A program made the translations under genes and the position numbers. A DNA stretch of 64,000 nucleotides from Tatumella citrea (GTDB taxonomy: Bacteria > Pseudomonadota > Gammaproteobacteria > Enterobacterales > Enterobacteriaceae), in assembly GCF_002163585.1 (NCBI RefSeq), contig NZ_CP015579.1:1-64000 (forward strand), given 5' to 3'. Positions 18,862 to 26,920 of the stretch are shown here, piece after piece (position 1 is the first letter of the stretch; every line of letters starts with the position of its first letter). A model generated the notes under the pieces. That model worked only from the letters and a program-made list of their open reading frames with translations, was not told the DNA's origin and made no database searches.

Positions 18862-19601
18862 TGAAAACTCCAGAAAGTCTGTTCAGCCGTTTACAAAGAT
18901 TAATGCCCGCCGGAGTCAGACCTAAATTTACCAATGGTGAAGAGTTACTGGCCTGGAATCAGCAGCAGGGCCTGCTGCGCTCGGAGTCCATTGTCCGGGA
19001 AAACCGTGCTATGAAAATGCAACGCATCATGGGACGTTCCGGAATTCGTGAGCTGCACATTAACTGTTCATTTGACAATTACAGGGTAGAAAGCGAAGCG
19101 CAAGGTAAGGCTTTAACCCTGGCGCGGCAATACGCGGCAGAATTTGACAACAGCATTGCCAGTTTCGTCTTTTCCGGGCGGCCCGGTACCGGTAAAAATC
19201 ATCTGGCGGCAGCTATCGGTAATGATTTAATTTTGCGTGGCAAAAGCGTGCTGATTGTTACGGTCGCTGACCTTATGTCGAATATGAAAGGCACCTTCAG
19301 TGGCGACAGTCAGCTGACTGAGGAAGGCCTGATTAACGATCTGAGTAGTGTGGATTTGTTGGTAATTGATGAGATCGGCATGCAGACTGAATCACGTTAT
19401 GAGAAAGTGATTATTAATCAGATAGTCGATCGTCGTTCCTCATCTAAGCGCCCGACAGGCATGCTGTCGAATCTGAATCATGACGGGATGAACGCATTAC
19501 TCGGCGAACGTGTAATGGACCGGATGCGGCTTGGCAATAGCATGTGGGTTCGTTTTGACTGGGAGAGTTATCGTGATCGGGTGCGTGGAGATGAATATTA
19601 A
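18861..19601 (+). CDS. dnaC: DnaB helicase loader DnaC
   Basis: DnaC is the AAA+ loader that places DnaB helicase at oriC and at restart sites. The 246-residue product (E. coli 245) has an N-terminal DnaB-binding part, Walker A GRPGTGKN at 106-113, Walker B LLVIDE ending at Asp170-Glu171, and the initiator-type continuation up to MWVRFDWESYRDRV. Its ATG overlaps the dnaT stop by one base. In E. coli dnaTC lie near 99 min; here they are about 19 kb from dnaA, between tag and a PTS fragment. Confidence 0.97.
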   Translation: MKTPESLFSRLQRLMPAGVRPKFTNGEELLAWNQQQGLLRSESIVRENRAMKMQRIMGRSGIRELHINCSFDNYRVESEAQGKALTLARQYAAEFDNSIASFVFSGRPGTGKNHLAAAIGNDLILRGKSVLIVTVADLMSNMKGTFSGDSQLTEEGLINDLSSVDLLVIDEIGMQTESRYEKVIINQIVDRRSSSKRPTGMLSNLNHDGMNALLGERVMDRMRLGNSMWVRFDWESYRDRVRGDEY

Positions 19602-19617
19602 TCTCAGTTGAATGCCA

Positions 19618-20115
19618 TCACCCCGGAACAGATTGCTGTAGAAATTCCAGTGCAGTGTCGATAAACACCGGGAAAGTAGGGCAGTTTTTCAGCTGCAATG
19701 CTGCCCTGCTCTGCATCAGTTCCACAAAAATATCATAAATTCCCATCGTTGCCTGATATTCAGCCTTGCTGATAGCCAGTAAAAAAATCACATAAGCACG
19801 CTCTTCCCCCCAGGGAATGCCATCCGGGGCCAGTACGGTGTATACAACTGACTGTCGGGCCTGTAATCCCAGGGAATGAGGGAGAGCAATGCCTTCACCC
19901 AATAAAGTGCTGACAATCTGCTCACGTTGGTTCACCGATAAACAGAAATCTTCATCCACTATTTCCTCCTGCTGCAACTGAGCACATATCCGACGAAAAA
20001 CCTCTTCGCGTGTTGCAGGGCACTGTGTAGCGGATGTTTTTCCTGTACAGAGCGGAAAAAACTTCGGTGAAGAGCAGCTTTTAAGGGAAAAAGTGTTGCT
20101 TAATAAAGAGTTAAT
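19618..20115 (-). pseudogene. PTS EIIA (mannitol/fructose-type) domain remnant
   Basis: The minus-strand reading frame is open from 20115 down to the stop at 19618. Translation upstream of the only usable start (TTG at 19977) gives REEVFRRICAQLQQEEIVDE, which reads like a genuine EIIA N-terminus. It continues into NQREQIVSTLLGEGIALPHS, where the histidine is the phosphorylation-site residue of fructose/mannitol-type EIIA. No ATG, GTG or TTG exists further upstream before the stop at 20116-20118. This is probably the 3' end of a lost BglG/MtlR-like regulator or PTS protein. A short EIIA of about 119 residues from the TTG start cannot be excluded. Confidence 0.65.
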
Positions 20116-20245
20116 CTACATATCCGCCAGCAGGAGAATGGTCTGTTTTATGATGTGGCAGGCTTCCCGGCAGATGATTCTGGTGTCATTATCTGAACAG
20201 ACCTGCAATCAGGTGTTTTTTCATTTATTCAGACAGGAGCCGGCA

Positions 20246-20476
20246 ATGCCGCATATCGAAATTAAAGCTTTCCCGAGAGAACTCACTGACGAGCAAGAGA
20301 CGGCTCTGGCCAAAGCACTGACTGAAGTTCTTGAACAGCATATGCAGAGTAAAGAGTCTGCTGTCAGTATTGCGCTTAAATACATTCCTCAGACCGAGTG
20401 GAAATCCAGTGTATGGGATATCCAGATTGCCCCGGAGATGGATGAGCTGATCAAAAAACCTGGCTACAGCATGTAA
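20246..20476 (+). CDS. pptA: Tautomerase PptA (4-oxalocrotonate tautomerase family)
   Basis: The 76-residue protein MPHIEIKAFPRELTDEQETA resembles E. coli PptA (YdcE), a 4-oxalocrotonate-tautomerase-type enzyme with catalytic N-terminal Pro1 exposed after Met removal. The end ELIKKPGYSM matches the E. coli protein. ATG 20246 is chosen because it puts proline next and follows CAGGAGCC; the longer upstream reading frame has no family support. PptA tautomerises phenylpyruvate-like enols in vitro, and its physiological role is unclear. It is transcribed on its own and ends in a terminator. Confidence 0.92.
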   Translation: MPHIEIKAFPRELTDEQETALAKALTEVLEQHMQSKESAVSIALKYIPQTEWKSSVWDIQIAPEMDELIKKPGYSM

Positions 20477-20514
20477 AACCGTCTTTTGACTGCCGGGCCA
20501 CGGTATATATCTGA

Positions 20515-20549
20515 ATCCGGCAATAGCTTTGCCGGATATATTATTTTTC
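20515..20549 (+). terminator. Terminator after pptA
   Basis: ATCCGGCAA at 20515-20523 and TTGCCGGAT at 20529-20537 form a 9-bp stem with a five-base loop, followed after a short AT stretch by ATTTTT. It lies about 40 bases beyond the pptA stop. Confidence 0.78.
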
Positions 20550-20619
20550 CTGTCTGTGTCGCTCTGTCATCATTCCCGCATAGTTTTTCTGAAAACAGCA
20601 TACTGATAAGGGGACTGTC

Positions 20620-21177
20620 ATGCGGGTAGTGACATTAGCCGGAAGTCCGCGCTTTCCTTCGCGCTCCACGGCATTACTGACTCTCAGCCAGAAAATTCTT
20701 GAGTCGCAGGGGGTGGAAGTGCTTCCCTGGAATATTCAGCATTTTGATCCGGATGATCTGATTCAGGCCCGGTTTGATGCGCCGGCCATCTCTCTGTTTA
20801 AAGAGGATCTTGCCAGCGCTCAGGGTCTGATCATTGCCACACCAGTGTATAAAGCGGCCTATTCGGGCGCATTGAAAACAGTTCTGGACCTATTGCCGGA
20901 GCGTGCCCTGGAAAATAAAGTGGTGCTGCCGGTCGTAACCGCAGGCAGTAACGCCCATATGCTGGCGATCGATTACGCACTGAAACCGGTGCTGAGCGCC
21001 CTGAAATCCCGTGATATTTTACATGGCGTGTTTGCTGATGATTCGCAGGTGATTCAAAGCGACAGAGAAGCAAAGATTGACCCGGTGATTCTCGACCGGC
21101 TGGATAATGAGCTTGATGCCTTCCTGAGTGCTCTCAACCGCTTGCATACTCCGATACTCTCCGGGCTGGTCGCCTGA
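20620..21177 (+). CDS. ssuE: NAD(P)H-dependent FMN reductase SsuE
   Basis: SsuE supplies reduced FMN to a two-component alkanesulfonate monooxygenase. The 185-residue flavodoxin-like protein begins MRVVTLAGSPRFPSRSTALL, the FMN phosphate-binding loop, and contains TPVYKAAYSGALKTVLDLLPERAL with the Tyr-rich insertion typical of the SsuE group. DYALKPVLSALKSRDILHGVFADDSQV is strongly conserved. The partner genes ssuD, ssuA, ssuB and ssuC are not in the window, so the gene is an orphan here and may serve an oxygenase encoded elsewhere. No regulatory Cbl/CysB site was identified. Confidence 0.92.
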   Translation: MRVVTLAGSPRFPSRSTALLTLSQKILESQGVEVLPWNIQHFDPDDLIQARFDAPAISLFKEDLASAQGLIIATPVYKAAYSGALKTVLDLLPERALENKVVLPVVTAGSNAHMLAIDYALKPVLSALKSRDILHGVFADDSQVIQSDREAKIDPVILDRLDNELDAFLSALNRLHTPILSGLVA

Positions 21178-21398
21178 CCTGTAGCGGGCATCTGTTTACA
21201 TCACTGAAGATTAACCGGATGCCCGTTAAACCCATTATCATCAGCTGTTTCCATTCTCTTTCCGCGAAATATAGCTTTTTTTGTGATTCCTCACTGGCGT
21301 ATTGAAAAGAATCCGATAACAATATGCTGTACACTTTGCATCCGGGCTTTCGCCCCGCTGACACTATTTCGCTGTTGTTACGTTTTGGAAATCTGAGT

Positions 21399-22061
21399 AT
21401 GTCTGACGCTATCGAAAGAAAACCACTGCCGCTGCCAGGTGGTCATAATAAAGTATTGTTGCATTCCTGCTGCGCACCCTGTTCCGGGGAAGTGATGGAA
21501 GCCATGCTGGCCTCGGGTATTGAATACACTATCTTTTTCTATAATCCGAATATCCATCCGCTGAAAGAATATGAGCTGCGGAAAGAGGAAAATATTCGTT
21601 TCGCCGAAAAGTTTGGTGTGCCTTTCGTTGATGCTGACTATGACCGGGATAACTGGTTTGAGCGGGCTAAAGGTATGGAGTGGTCACCGGAACGTGGTGA
21701 GCGTTGTACCATGTGTTTTGATATGCGCTTTGAACGTACTGCATTATATGCTCACGAACATGGTTTCCCTGTTATTACTTCTTCGCTGGGGATCTCCCGC
21801 TGGAAGGATATGAAACAGATCAATGGGTGTGGTGTACGTGCTGCGGCAAAGTATCCGGATATGCTCTACTGGGAATTCAACTGGCGTAAAGGCGGCGGTT
21901 CTGCGCGGATGATCGACATCAGCAAACGTGAACGCTTTTATCAGCAGGAGTACTGCGGTTGTATTTACTCACTGCGTGATACTAACCGTCACCGGGTAGC
22001 AACCGGACGGGAGCGTATCACCATCGGAGTCCAGTACTACGAGCCGGATCCAAATAAGTAA
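21399..22061 (+). CDS. queH: Epoxyqueuosine reductase QueH
   Basis: QueH (DUF208) reduces epoxyqueuosine to queuosine in tRNA, the same final step done by the unrelated QueG. ATG 21399 yields 220 residues. Cysteine motifs typical of QueH are visible: [14 protein letters not shown] near residue 25, [15 protein letters not shown] near 105 and [10 protein letters not shown] near 188, which bind an Fe-S cluster and a second metal. [20 protein letters not shown] is also diagnostic. E. coli K-12 lacks this gene; related Erwiniaceae are known to use it. The queuosine-precursor transporter yhhQ lies about 4 kb away. A strong terminator follows. Confidence 0.93.
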   Translation: MSDAIERKPLPLPGGHNKVLLHSCCAPCSGEVMEAMLASGIEYTIFFYNPNIHPLKEYELRKEENIRFAEKFGVPFVDADYDRDNWFERAKGMEWSPERGERCTMCFDMRFERTALYAHEHGFPVITSSLGISRWKDMKQINGCGVRAAAKYPDMLYWEFNWRKGGGSARMIDISKRERFYQQEYCGCIYSLRDTNRHRVATGRERITIGVQYYEPDPNK

Positions 22062-22077
22062 GCTTCCCTGAATGTAT

Positions 22078-22105
22078 AAAGGCGTCTGTTAAGACGCCTT
22101 TTTTG
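22078..22105 (+). terminator. Terminator after queH
   Basis: AAAGGCGTCT at 22078-22087 and AGACGCCTTT at 22092-22101 form a 10-bp stem with a GTTA loop and end in TTTTTT. hemB converges from the other side, ending at 22124. Confidence 0.9.
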
Positions 22106-22123
22106 TCTTGAACTGCTCCCGGA

Positions 22124-23107
22124 TTAACGGGTCAGAATTTTCTTCTCTGCCAGGTCAAGTGCAAAGTAGCTCATGATGATGTCGGCTCCGGCGCGTTTGA
22201 TAGCTCCCAGGCTTTCCAGCACTACGTTCTGTTCATCAATGGCCCCGGCCTGAGCAGCGAATTTAATCATCGCATATTCACCACTGACCTGGTAAGCCGC
22301 CAACGGCAGGTCGGTTCGTTCACGGATATCCCGTAATACATCCAGATAAGCCCCGGCAGGTTTTACCATTAACGCATCGGCACCCTCAGCTTCATCGATA
22401 AGAGACTCACGGATGGCTTCACGACGGTTCATTGGATTCATCTGATAGGTTTTACGGTCACCTTTCAGAGCTGTTCCGGCAGCTTCACGGAACGGGCCAT
22501 AGAATGCCGACGCAAATTTGGTGGAATAGGACATGATGGCGGTATCGGTAAATCCGGCAGCATCCAGTGCCTGGCGAATGGCTTTAACCTGGCCATCCAT
22601 CGCAGCCGAAGGGGCAATAAAATCAGCACCGGCATGAGCGGCCGCAACGGCCTGTTTGCCCAGATTAATCAGGGTCTGATCGTTATGCACGATGCCGTCA
22701 CACATTACGCCACAGTGGCCGTGTGAGGTGTATTCGCAGAAACAGGTATCAGACATCACGATCATCTCAGGGACGGTCTCTTTACAGATGCGAGACATCC
22801 GTGAAACCAGACCATTTTCTGCCCAGCTGTCACTGCCGGTTTCGTCCAGATGATGAGAAATTCCGAAGGTCATGACAGAACGGATCCCTGCATTGGCAAT
22901 ACGTTCAATTTCATAGGCCAGCCGCTTTTCCGGAATCCGAACCACACCAGGCATTGCCGTGATAGGCTGGTAATCATCCAGACCCTCTTCGACAAAAATA
23001 GGCAGAACCAGATCATTCAGGCTCAGTGAGGTTTCTTTAAACAATTCACGGACAGATGCATTTTTACGCAGCCTTCTGGGACGCTGCACAAGAGAAAAAT
23101 CGGACAT
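22124..23107 (-). CDS. hemB: Delta-aminolevulinic acid dehydratase (porphobilinogen synthase)
   Basis: HemB condenses two 5-aminolevulinate molecules to porphobilinogen in haem and sirohaem synthesis. The 327-residue TIM-barrel enzyme shows the zinc cysteines Cys122, Cys124 and Cys132 in [14 protein letters not shown], and the two Schiff-base lysines Lys197 ([14 protein letters not shown]) and Lys249 (LMVKPAGAY). Length and sequence are standard for Enterobacterales. It is monocistronic, convergent with queH and separated from proP by 125 bases. Confidence 0.98.
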   Translation of the reverse strand: MSDFSLVQRPRRLRKNASVRELFKETSLSLNDLVLPIFVEEGLDDYQPITAMPGVVRIPEKRLAYEIERIANAGIRSVMTFGISHHLDETGSDSWAENGLVSRMSRICKETVPEMIVMSDTCFCEYTSHGHCGVMCDGIVHNDQTLINLGKQAVAAAHAGADFIAPSAAMDGQVKAIRQALDAAGFTDTAIMSYSTKFASAFYGPFREAAGTALKGDRKTYQMNPMNRREAIRESLIDEAEGADALMVKPAGAYLDVLRDIRERTDLPLAAYQVSGEYAMIKFAAQAGAIDEQNVVLESLGAIKRAGADIIMSYFALDLAEKKILTR

Positions 23108-23232
23108 GGTTTACCCGGTACTGATTAAAAAATGTAGAGACAGTTTACTCTTTTTAACCAGTGCAGACGATACAAGCTGTGCCAATTGTTACATATTCCC
23201 CCTCAGCGCCGGGAACGCTGAGGGGGTGAAAA

Positions 23233-24738
23233 TTACTCGTTAATATCCGGATGTTGTTGAACCAGATTTTTACGTTTGGCTTCGAGGCGTGCGATTTCTT
23301 CGTCGATATTTTCGATTTTTTGTTCAATATTATCGTGATGTTCCTGCAACAATTCACGGGCTTCTTCCAGATCTGAAGCCGCAGGAGTCGCACCAATCAG
23401 AGGTTTATTCGCGGTCTCCTTCATAAAGATCCCGGTCAGTAAACCTATTACCGCAATCACCATCAGATAGTAAGCCGGCATAAACAGATTATTGGTAGCT
23501 TCTACCAGCCAGGCTGCCAGAGTGGGCGTCAGGCCGGCAATCAGAATCGAGATATTAAATGCACTGGCCAGCGCACTGTAACGGATATGTGTAGGGAACA
23601 TTGCCGGCAGTGTTGAAGCCATCACCCCGGTAAATGCGTTAAGTATCACAGCCAGAATCAGCAGCCCGGCAAAGATTAAACCAATCTTATTACTGGTGAT
23701 CAGCATAAAAGCCGGGATGGCGAAAATCAGCAGCAGGATACTGCCAATAATCACAAACGGGCGGCGACCAAATCGGTCACTGAGCATTCCCATAACCGGC
23801 TGAACAAACAGCATCCCAATCATAATGGCGATAATTATCAGTACACCATGATCCTCAGAGTAATGCAGATTATGCGTCAGATAACTGGGCATATAAGTCA
23901 GTAACATGTAATAGGTGACGTTGGTAGCAATGACCAACCCTACGCAGGAGAGCAGGCTTTTCCAGTGTTTTGTGGCAATTTCTTTAAATGAAACTTTTGG
24001 CCCGTCCTGCAAACCTTCCCGGTCACCCTGTTCCAGCTTCTCTACATGTTGCTGAAATGCCGGTGTCTCTTCCAGAGCGTTACGCAGGTAGAGCCCGACA
24101 ATCCCCAGTGGTAATGCCAGGAAAAACGGCAGGCGCCAGCCCCAGGAAAGGAATTTTTCATCGCCAATAATGGCGGAAATTAGCACCACAATCCCGGCCC
24201 CAATCACAAAGCCAATGATCGAACCAAAATCGAGCCAACTGCCCATAAATCCGCGTTTACGGTCCGGTGAGTATTCTGCGACAAATATCGATGCTCCGGT
24301 ATATTCACCACCGACCGAGAAGCCCTGCGCCATTTTTGCTATCAGCAGCAATATGGGTGCCCAGATACCAATGGATGCATAGGAGGGGATTAATCCGATA
24401 CAAAAGGTACTGATCGACATAATCACAATCGTGACCGACAGTATTTTCTGTCGCCCGTATTTATCCCCGAGCATTCCAAAAAACAGCCCACCCATCGGGC
24501 GGATTAAGAAGGGGACTGAAAAAGTGGCGAGGGCTGCAATCATCTGGATACCAGGTGATGCCGACGGGAAAAAAACTTTACCCAGCGCAAAGGCGACAAA
24601 CCCATACACCCCGAAATCAAACCATTCCATCGCGTTGCCAAGCGCTGCTGCTGTTATCGCTTTCCGCAACCGGGTATCATCAATAATAGTCACATCATCG
24701 AGCCCAATGGGTTTTATACGCTTCCTACGTAATTTCAT
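23233..24738 (-). CDS. proP: Proline/betaine:H+ symporter ProP
   Basis: ProP is an MFS osmosensor-transporter that imports proline, glycine betaine and ectoine under hyperosmotic stress. ATG 24738 follows ACAGGT at 6 bases and gives MKLRRKRIKPIGLDDVTIID and 501 residues (E. coli 500). Twelve membrane segments are expected. The MFS loop motif GDKYGRQKIL and GGEYTGASIFVAEYSPDRKRGFMGS are nearly identical to E. coli. The C-terminal NIEQKIENIDEEIARLEAKRKNLV is the antiparallel coiled coil that tunes osmotic activation. The leader contains an inverted repeat at 24781-24810. Confidence 0.96.
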   Translation of the reverse strand: MKLRRKRIKPIGLDDVTIIDDTRLRKAITAAALGNAMEWFDFGVYGFVAFALGKVFFPSASPGIQMIAALATFSVPFLIRPMGGLFFGMLGDKYGRQKILSVTIVIMSISTFCIGLIPSYASIGIWAPILLLIAKMAQGFSVGGEYTGASIFVAEYSPDRKRGFMGSWLDFGSIIGFVIGAGIVVLISAIIGDEKFLSWGWRLPFFLALPLGIVGLYLRNALEETPAFQQHVEKLEQGDREGLQDGPKVSFKEIATKHWKSLLSCVGLVIATNVTYYMLLTYMPSYLTHNLHYSEDHGVLIIIAIMIGMLFVQPVMGMLSDRFGRRPFVIIGSILLLIFAIPAFMLITSNKIGLIFAGLLILAVILNAFTGVMASTLPAMFPTHIRYSALASAFNISILIAGLTPTLAAWLVEATNNLFMPAYYLMVIAVIGLLTGIFMKETANKPLIGATPAASDLEEARELLQEHHDNIEQKIENIDEEIARLEAKRKNLVQQHPDINE

Positions 24739-24780
24739 ATGCATACCTGTATTTAGTTCATAAGTAATCAGTATGATCTT

Positions 24781-24810
24781 CCGGTAAAAGGTATGTACAA
24801 ATATTACCGG
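24781..24810 (-). promoter_or_regulatory. Inverted repeat in the proP leader
   Basis: CCGGTAA at 24781-24787 and TTACCGG at 24804-24810 pair over a 16-base spacer, 43 bases before the proP start. It could form a leader hairpin or be an operator. Confidence 0.4.
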
Positions 24811-25045
24811 CGACACTAAGCATAGATGCTTTTTGTCAGATAAGACCAGTCTGAACGTGCATTAAATTAATCGGGCTATCGTCGTTATGAATGGCCAAGT
24901 ATAACTATTTTCTATTACCAAAGTCATATCCGGCGAGATTAGGGGTGTCAGAGCAGTAGAATTTCGACAGATTATATGGCAGGTGGTACAGCTTGTTTAC
25001 AACGGGTCAGGGAGTATGTGGGACACTGGAGCAGAGAAGGAAGCT

Positions 25046-25079
25046 AATCATACCCGCAACAGCCGCGGGTATGATTTTT
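25046..25079 (+). terminator. Strong hairpin downstream of dcrB, T-run on plus strand
   Basis: AATCATACCCGC at 25046-25057 and GCGGGTATGATT at 25065-25076 give a perfect 12-bp stem with a 7-base loop. On the plus strand it runs into TTTTT. On the minus strand, the dcrB direction, no T-run follows. It probably ends dcrB weakly and would terminate any plus-strand transcript well. Confidence 0.7.
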
Positions 25080-25091
25080 CACATCAGGGAG

Positions 25092-25646
25092 TTACTTAAC
25101 CGAGATGGTTTTGACAATATTTTCGGCAGTGGTCTGCGACTGTGCCTGATTATCGGCAGGTAAGGAAATCTGCAATGTGATGAGTTTGCCGTCAATTTTG
25201 GTCATGACCACGGTTGACCAGCTGGTCTGGCTTTTGGCTGAAATGACACTGTCCAGCTGTTGTGCCGGTTGTCCGTTCAGAGTGATAGCTTTATCAGACA
25301 CAACCTGCAATTGCGGGTCACGGTTGCGTTGTTGTTGTTCCAGTCGCTGCGTCAGAACATCCAGCGCTTCGTTAGTGCTGTCTCCGGTAATCACAATGAT
25401 CGCCTGCTGGCCGTTATTATTGGCATAAACATGCATATTATTGCCGGTAGTGCCTAATTTTCCGGTCTGATCGGTCATTCCGGTTGGCAGAGCGAAGCTG
25501 AGTTTTCCGTCAACCAGTGTGACGGTTTGTAAATCCTGCTGGCTTGCTGCGGCGTGCTGCCCTGCAGTATCTTCTTTTTTCTGATCACATGCTGCCAGTC
25601 CAATCACCAACAACCCGACGCTGAGGTATTTAACTAAATTTCTCAT
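25092..25646 (-). CDS. dcrB: Envelope lipoprotein DcrB
   Basis: DcrB is an envelope lipoprotein needed for infection by phages C1 and C6 in E. coli and important for lipoprotein maturation homeostasis. The 184-residue product begins MRNLVKYLSVGLLVIGLAAC with a lipobox at Cys20. The mature region LVDGKLSFALPTGMTDQTGKL, RNRDPQLQVVSDKAI and LPADNQAQSQTTAENI follows the E. coli protein closely. It lies beside yhhQ as in E. coli; both are on the minus strand, separated by 112 bases. Confidence 0.94.
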   Translation of the reverse strand: MRNLVKYLSVGLLVIGLAACDQKKEDTAGQHAAASQQDLQTVTLVDGKLSFALPTGMTDQTGKLGTTGNNMHVYANNNGQQAIIVITGDSTNEALDVLTQRLEQQQRNRDPQLQVVSDKAITLNGQPAQQLDSVISAKSQTSWSTVVMTKIDGKLITLQISLPADNQAQSQTTAENIVKTISVK

Positions 25647-25758
25647 CTGAATTCCTTTTTATTGTCCACATTGGGGATCACATCGAAAACGGAACAGAAA
25701 ATCAATCCGTTGATTGTCACCAAATCTTAGCCGTTGTCACAGGCAGGATCATTCAGCA

Positions 25759-26424
25759 TTAACCTAAAGTAAGAGAATGGTCCCGTGTTTTTCCGGGAAG
25801 CCGTTTCAGGATAGCATTCAATAGCACGCCATAAGCTGGCAGGAAAAAGACCAGACAGATAAATACTTTGTAGCTGTAATCCACCAGTGCGATTTCGACC
25901 CAATGTTGCGCCATAAACAGGTCGCTGCTGTGATAAAACGCGATAAAAAAGAAAGCCAGGGTATCGCTGATATTTCCGAGCAACATCGAAGCCGCAGGAG
26001 CCAGCCACCAGTGTGCGGAGCGCCGTAGCCGGTCAAACACTGAAATATCCAGAATCTGCCCCAGGACATAAGCCATAAAGCTTGCCAGCGCAATCCGGCC
26101 AACCACGGTGTTTATATGTTGCAGAGCATCCCAGCCTTGCCAGGCACCCTGATAAAACACACAGGACACAATATAAGAGATAACCAGGGCCGGCAGCATA
26201 GCCAGCAGAATGATACGCCTTGCCATAGATGCACCAAAAATTCGTACCGTCAGGTCAGTGGCAAGAAAGATAAACGGGAAGCTGAAAGCACCCCATGTGG
26301 TATGAAAGCCGAAGATATCTACCGGCAACTGCACCAGGTAATTACTGGAAGTAATTATCAGCAAATGAAATACCGATAATATGATGCGGGCAAACAGCCG
26401 CTGACGGGTATTAAACGTGTTCAT
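25759..26424 (-). CDS. yhhQ: Queuosine precursor transporter YhhQ
   Basis: YhhQ is an inner-membrane transporter (QPTR, formerly VUT/DUF165 family) that imports the queuosine precursors preQ0 and preQ1. ATG 26424 gives 221 residues starting MNTFNTRQRLFARIILSVFH; the longer upstream frame lacks family support. Six or so membrane segments are visible. The signature ITSSNYLVQLPVDIFGFHTTWGAFSFPFIF and NISDTLAFFFIAFYHS are typical. The window also encodes QueH, acting at the end of the same pathway. Confidence 0.94.
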   Translation of the reverse strand: MNTFNTRQRLFARIILSVFHLLIITSSNYLVQLPVDIFGFHTTWGAFSFPFIFLATDLTVRIFGASMARRIILLAMLPALVISYIVSCVFYQGAWQGWDALQHINTVVGRIALASFMAYVLGQILDISVFDRLRRSAHWWLAPAASMLLGNISDTLAFFFIAFYHSSDLFMAQHWVEIALVDYSYKVFICLVFFLPAYGVLLNAILKRLPGKTRDHSLTLG

Positions 26425-26641
26425 TTCAGGCCTTTTTAGGTTGGGGTGAGGGAACCCATTAACACTGCCGTCGACATAAACTGCACAACGGCACAGAAAA
26501 TTGTACAAGAAAACGGCCGCATGTTACCTGCTTCAATGGACAATGCAAGAGGGGAGGTACCCGGCCACCGCACCTCCGGTGTTTGTCTGTACTCAGGGCT
26601 GACGTTAGAATAGCAGCTTCCCCTGTTTTACAGAGAACCTT

Positions 26642-26887
26642 ATGAACGACCTTTTTAGTACCGCCGAACATACCCTTGATGCCCGGGGCTTGCGTTGCCC
26701 GGAGCCAGTGATGATGGTGCGTAAAACTATACGTCATATGCAGGACGGAGAAACCCTGTTAATCATTGCCGATGATCCGGCGACAACCCGTGACATTCCG
26801 GGCTTTTGTCGTTTTATGGAACATACCTTAGTGGCTCAGGACACAGAACAACTGCCTTTTCATTATCTGGTTAAGAAGGGCATGTAA
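26642..26887 (+). CDS. tusA: Sulfurtransferase TusA
   Basis: TusA accepts persulfide sulfur from IscS and passes it to TusBCD for 2-thiolation of tRNA wobble uridine, and it also feeds molybdenum-cofactor sulfur. The 81-residue protein has the catalytic Cys19 in [20 protein letters not shown], the hallmark CPxP motif. Length equals the E. coli protein. It is divergent from yhhQ. In E. coli zntA separates tusA from yhhN; here only 33 bases with a hairpin separate the tusA stop from the convergent yhhN. Confidence 0.97.
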   Translation: MNDLFSTAEHTLDARGLRCPEPVMMVRKTIRHMQDGETLLIIADDPATTRDIPGFCRFMEHTLVAQDTEQLPFHYLVKKGM

Positions 26888-26911
26888 ACGGCTGGTCTGA
26901 CAACCAGCCGT
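26888..26911. terminator. Hairpin between convergent tusA and yhhN
   Basis: ACGGCTGGT at 26888-26896 and ACCAGCCGT at 26903-26911 form a 9-bp stem with a 6-base loop, right after the tusA stop. Neither side has a T-run, so it is likely a weak bidirectional terminator. Confidence 0.6.
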
Positions 26912-26920
26912 ACTGACAGA

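Larger units (their letters stand above)
24739..25091. other. Intergenic region proP-dcrB
   Basis: This 353-base stretch holds no convincing reading frame. It contains the proP promoter and leader on the minus strand. Two structured elements stand out: an inverted repeat at 24781-24810 and a strong hairpin with a T-run on the plus strand at 25046-25079. No clear sigma-70 promoter could be fixed by eye. Confidence 0.6.

Noticed and set aside
21186..21224. GGGCATC/GATGCCC repeat after ssuE
   Set aside because: It has a 25-base loop and no T-run, so it is too weak to call a terminator.
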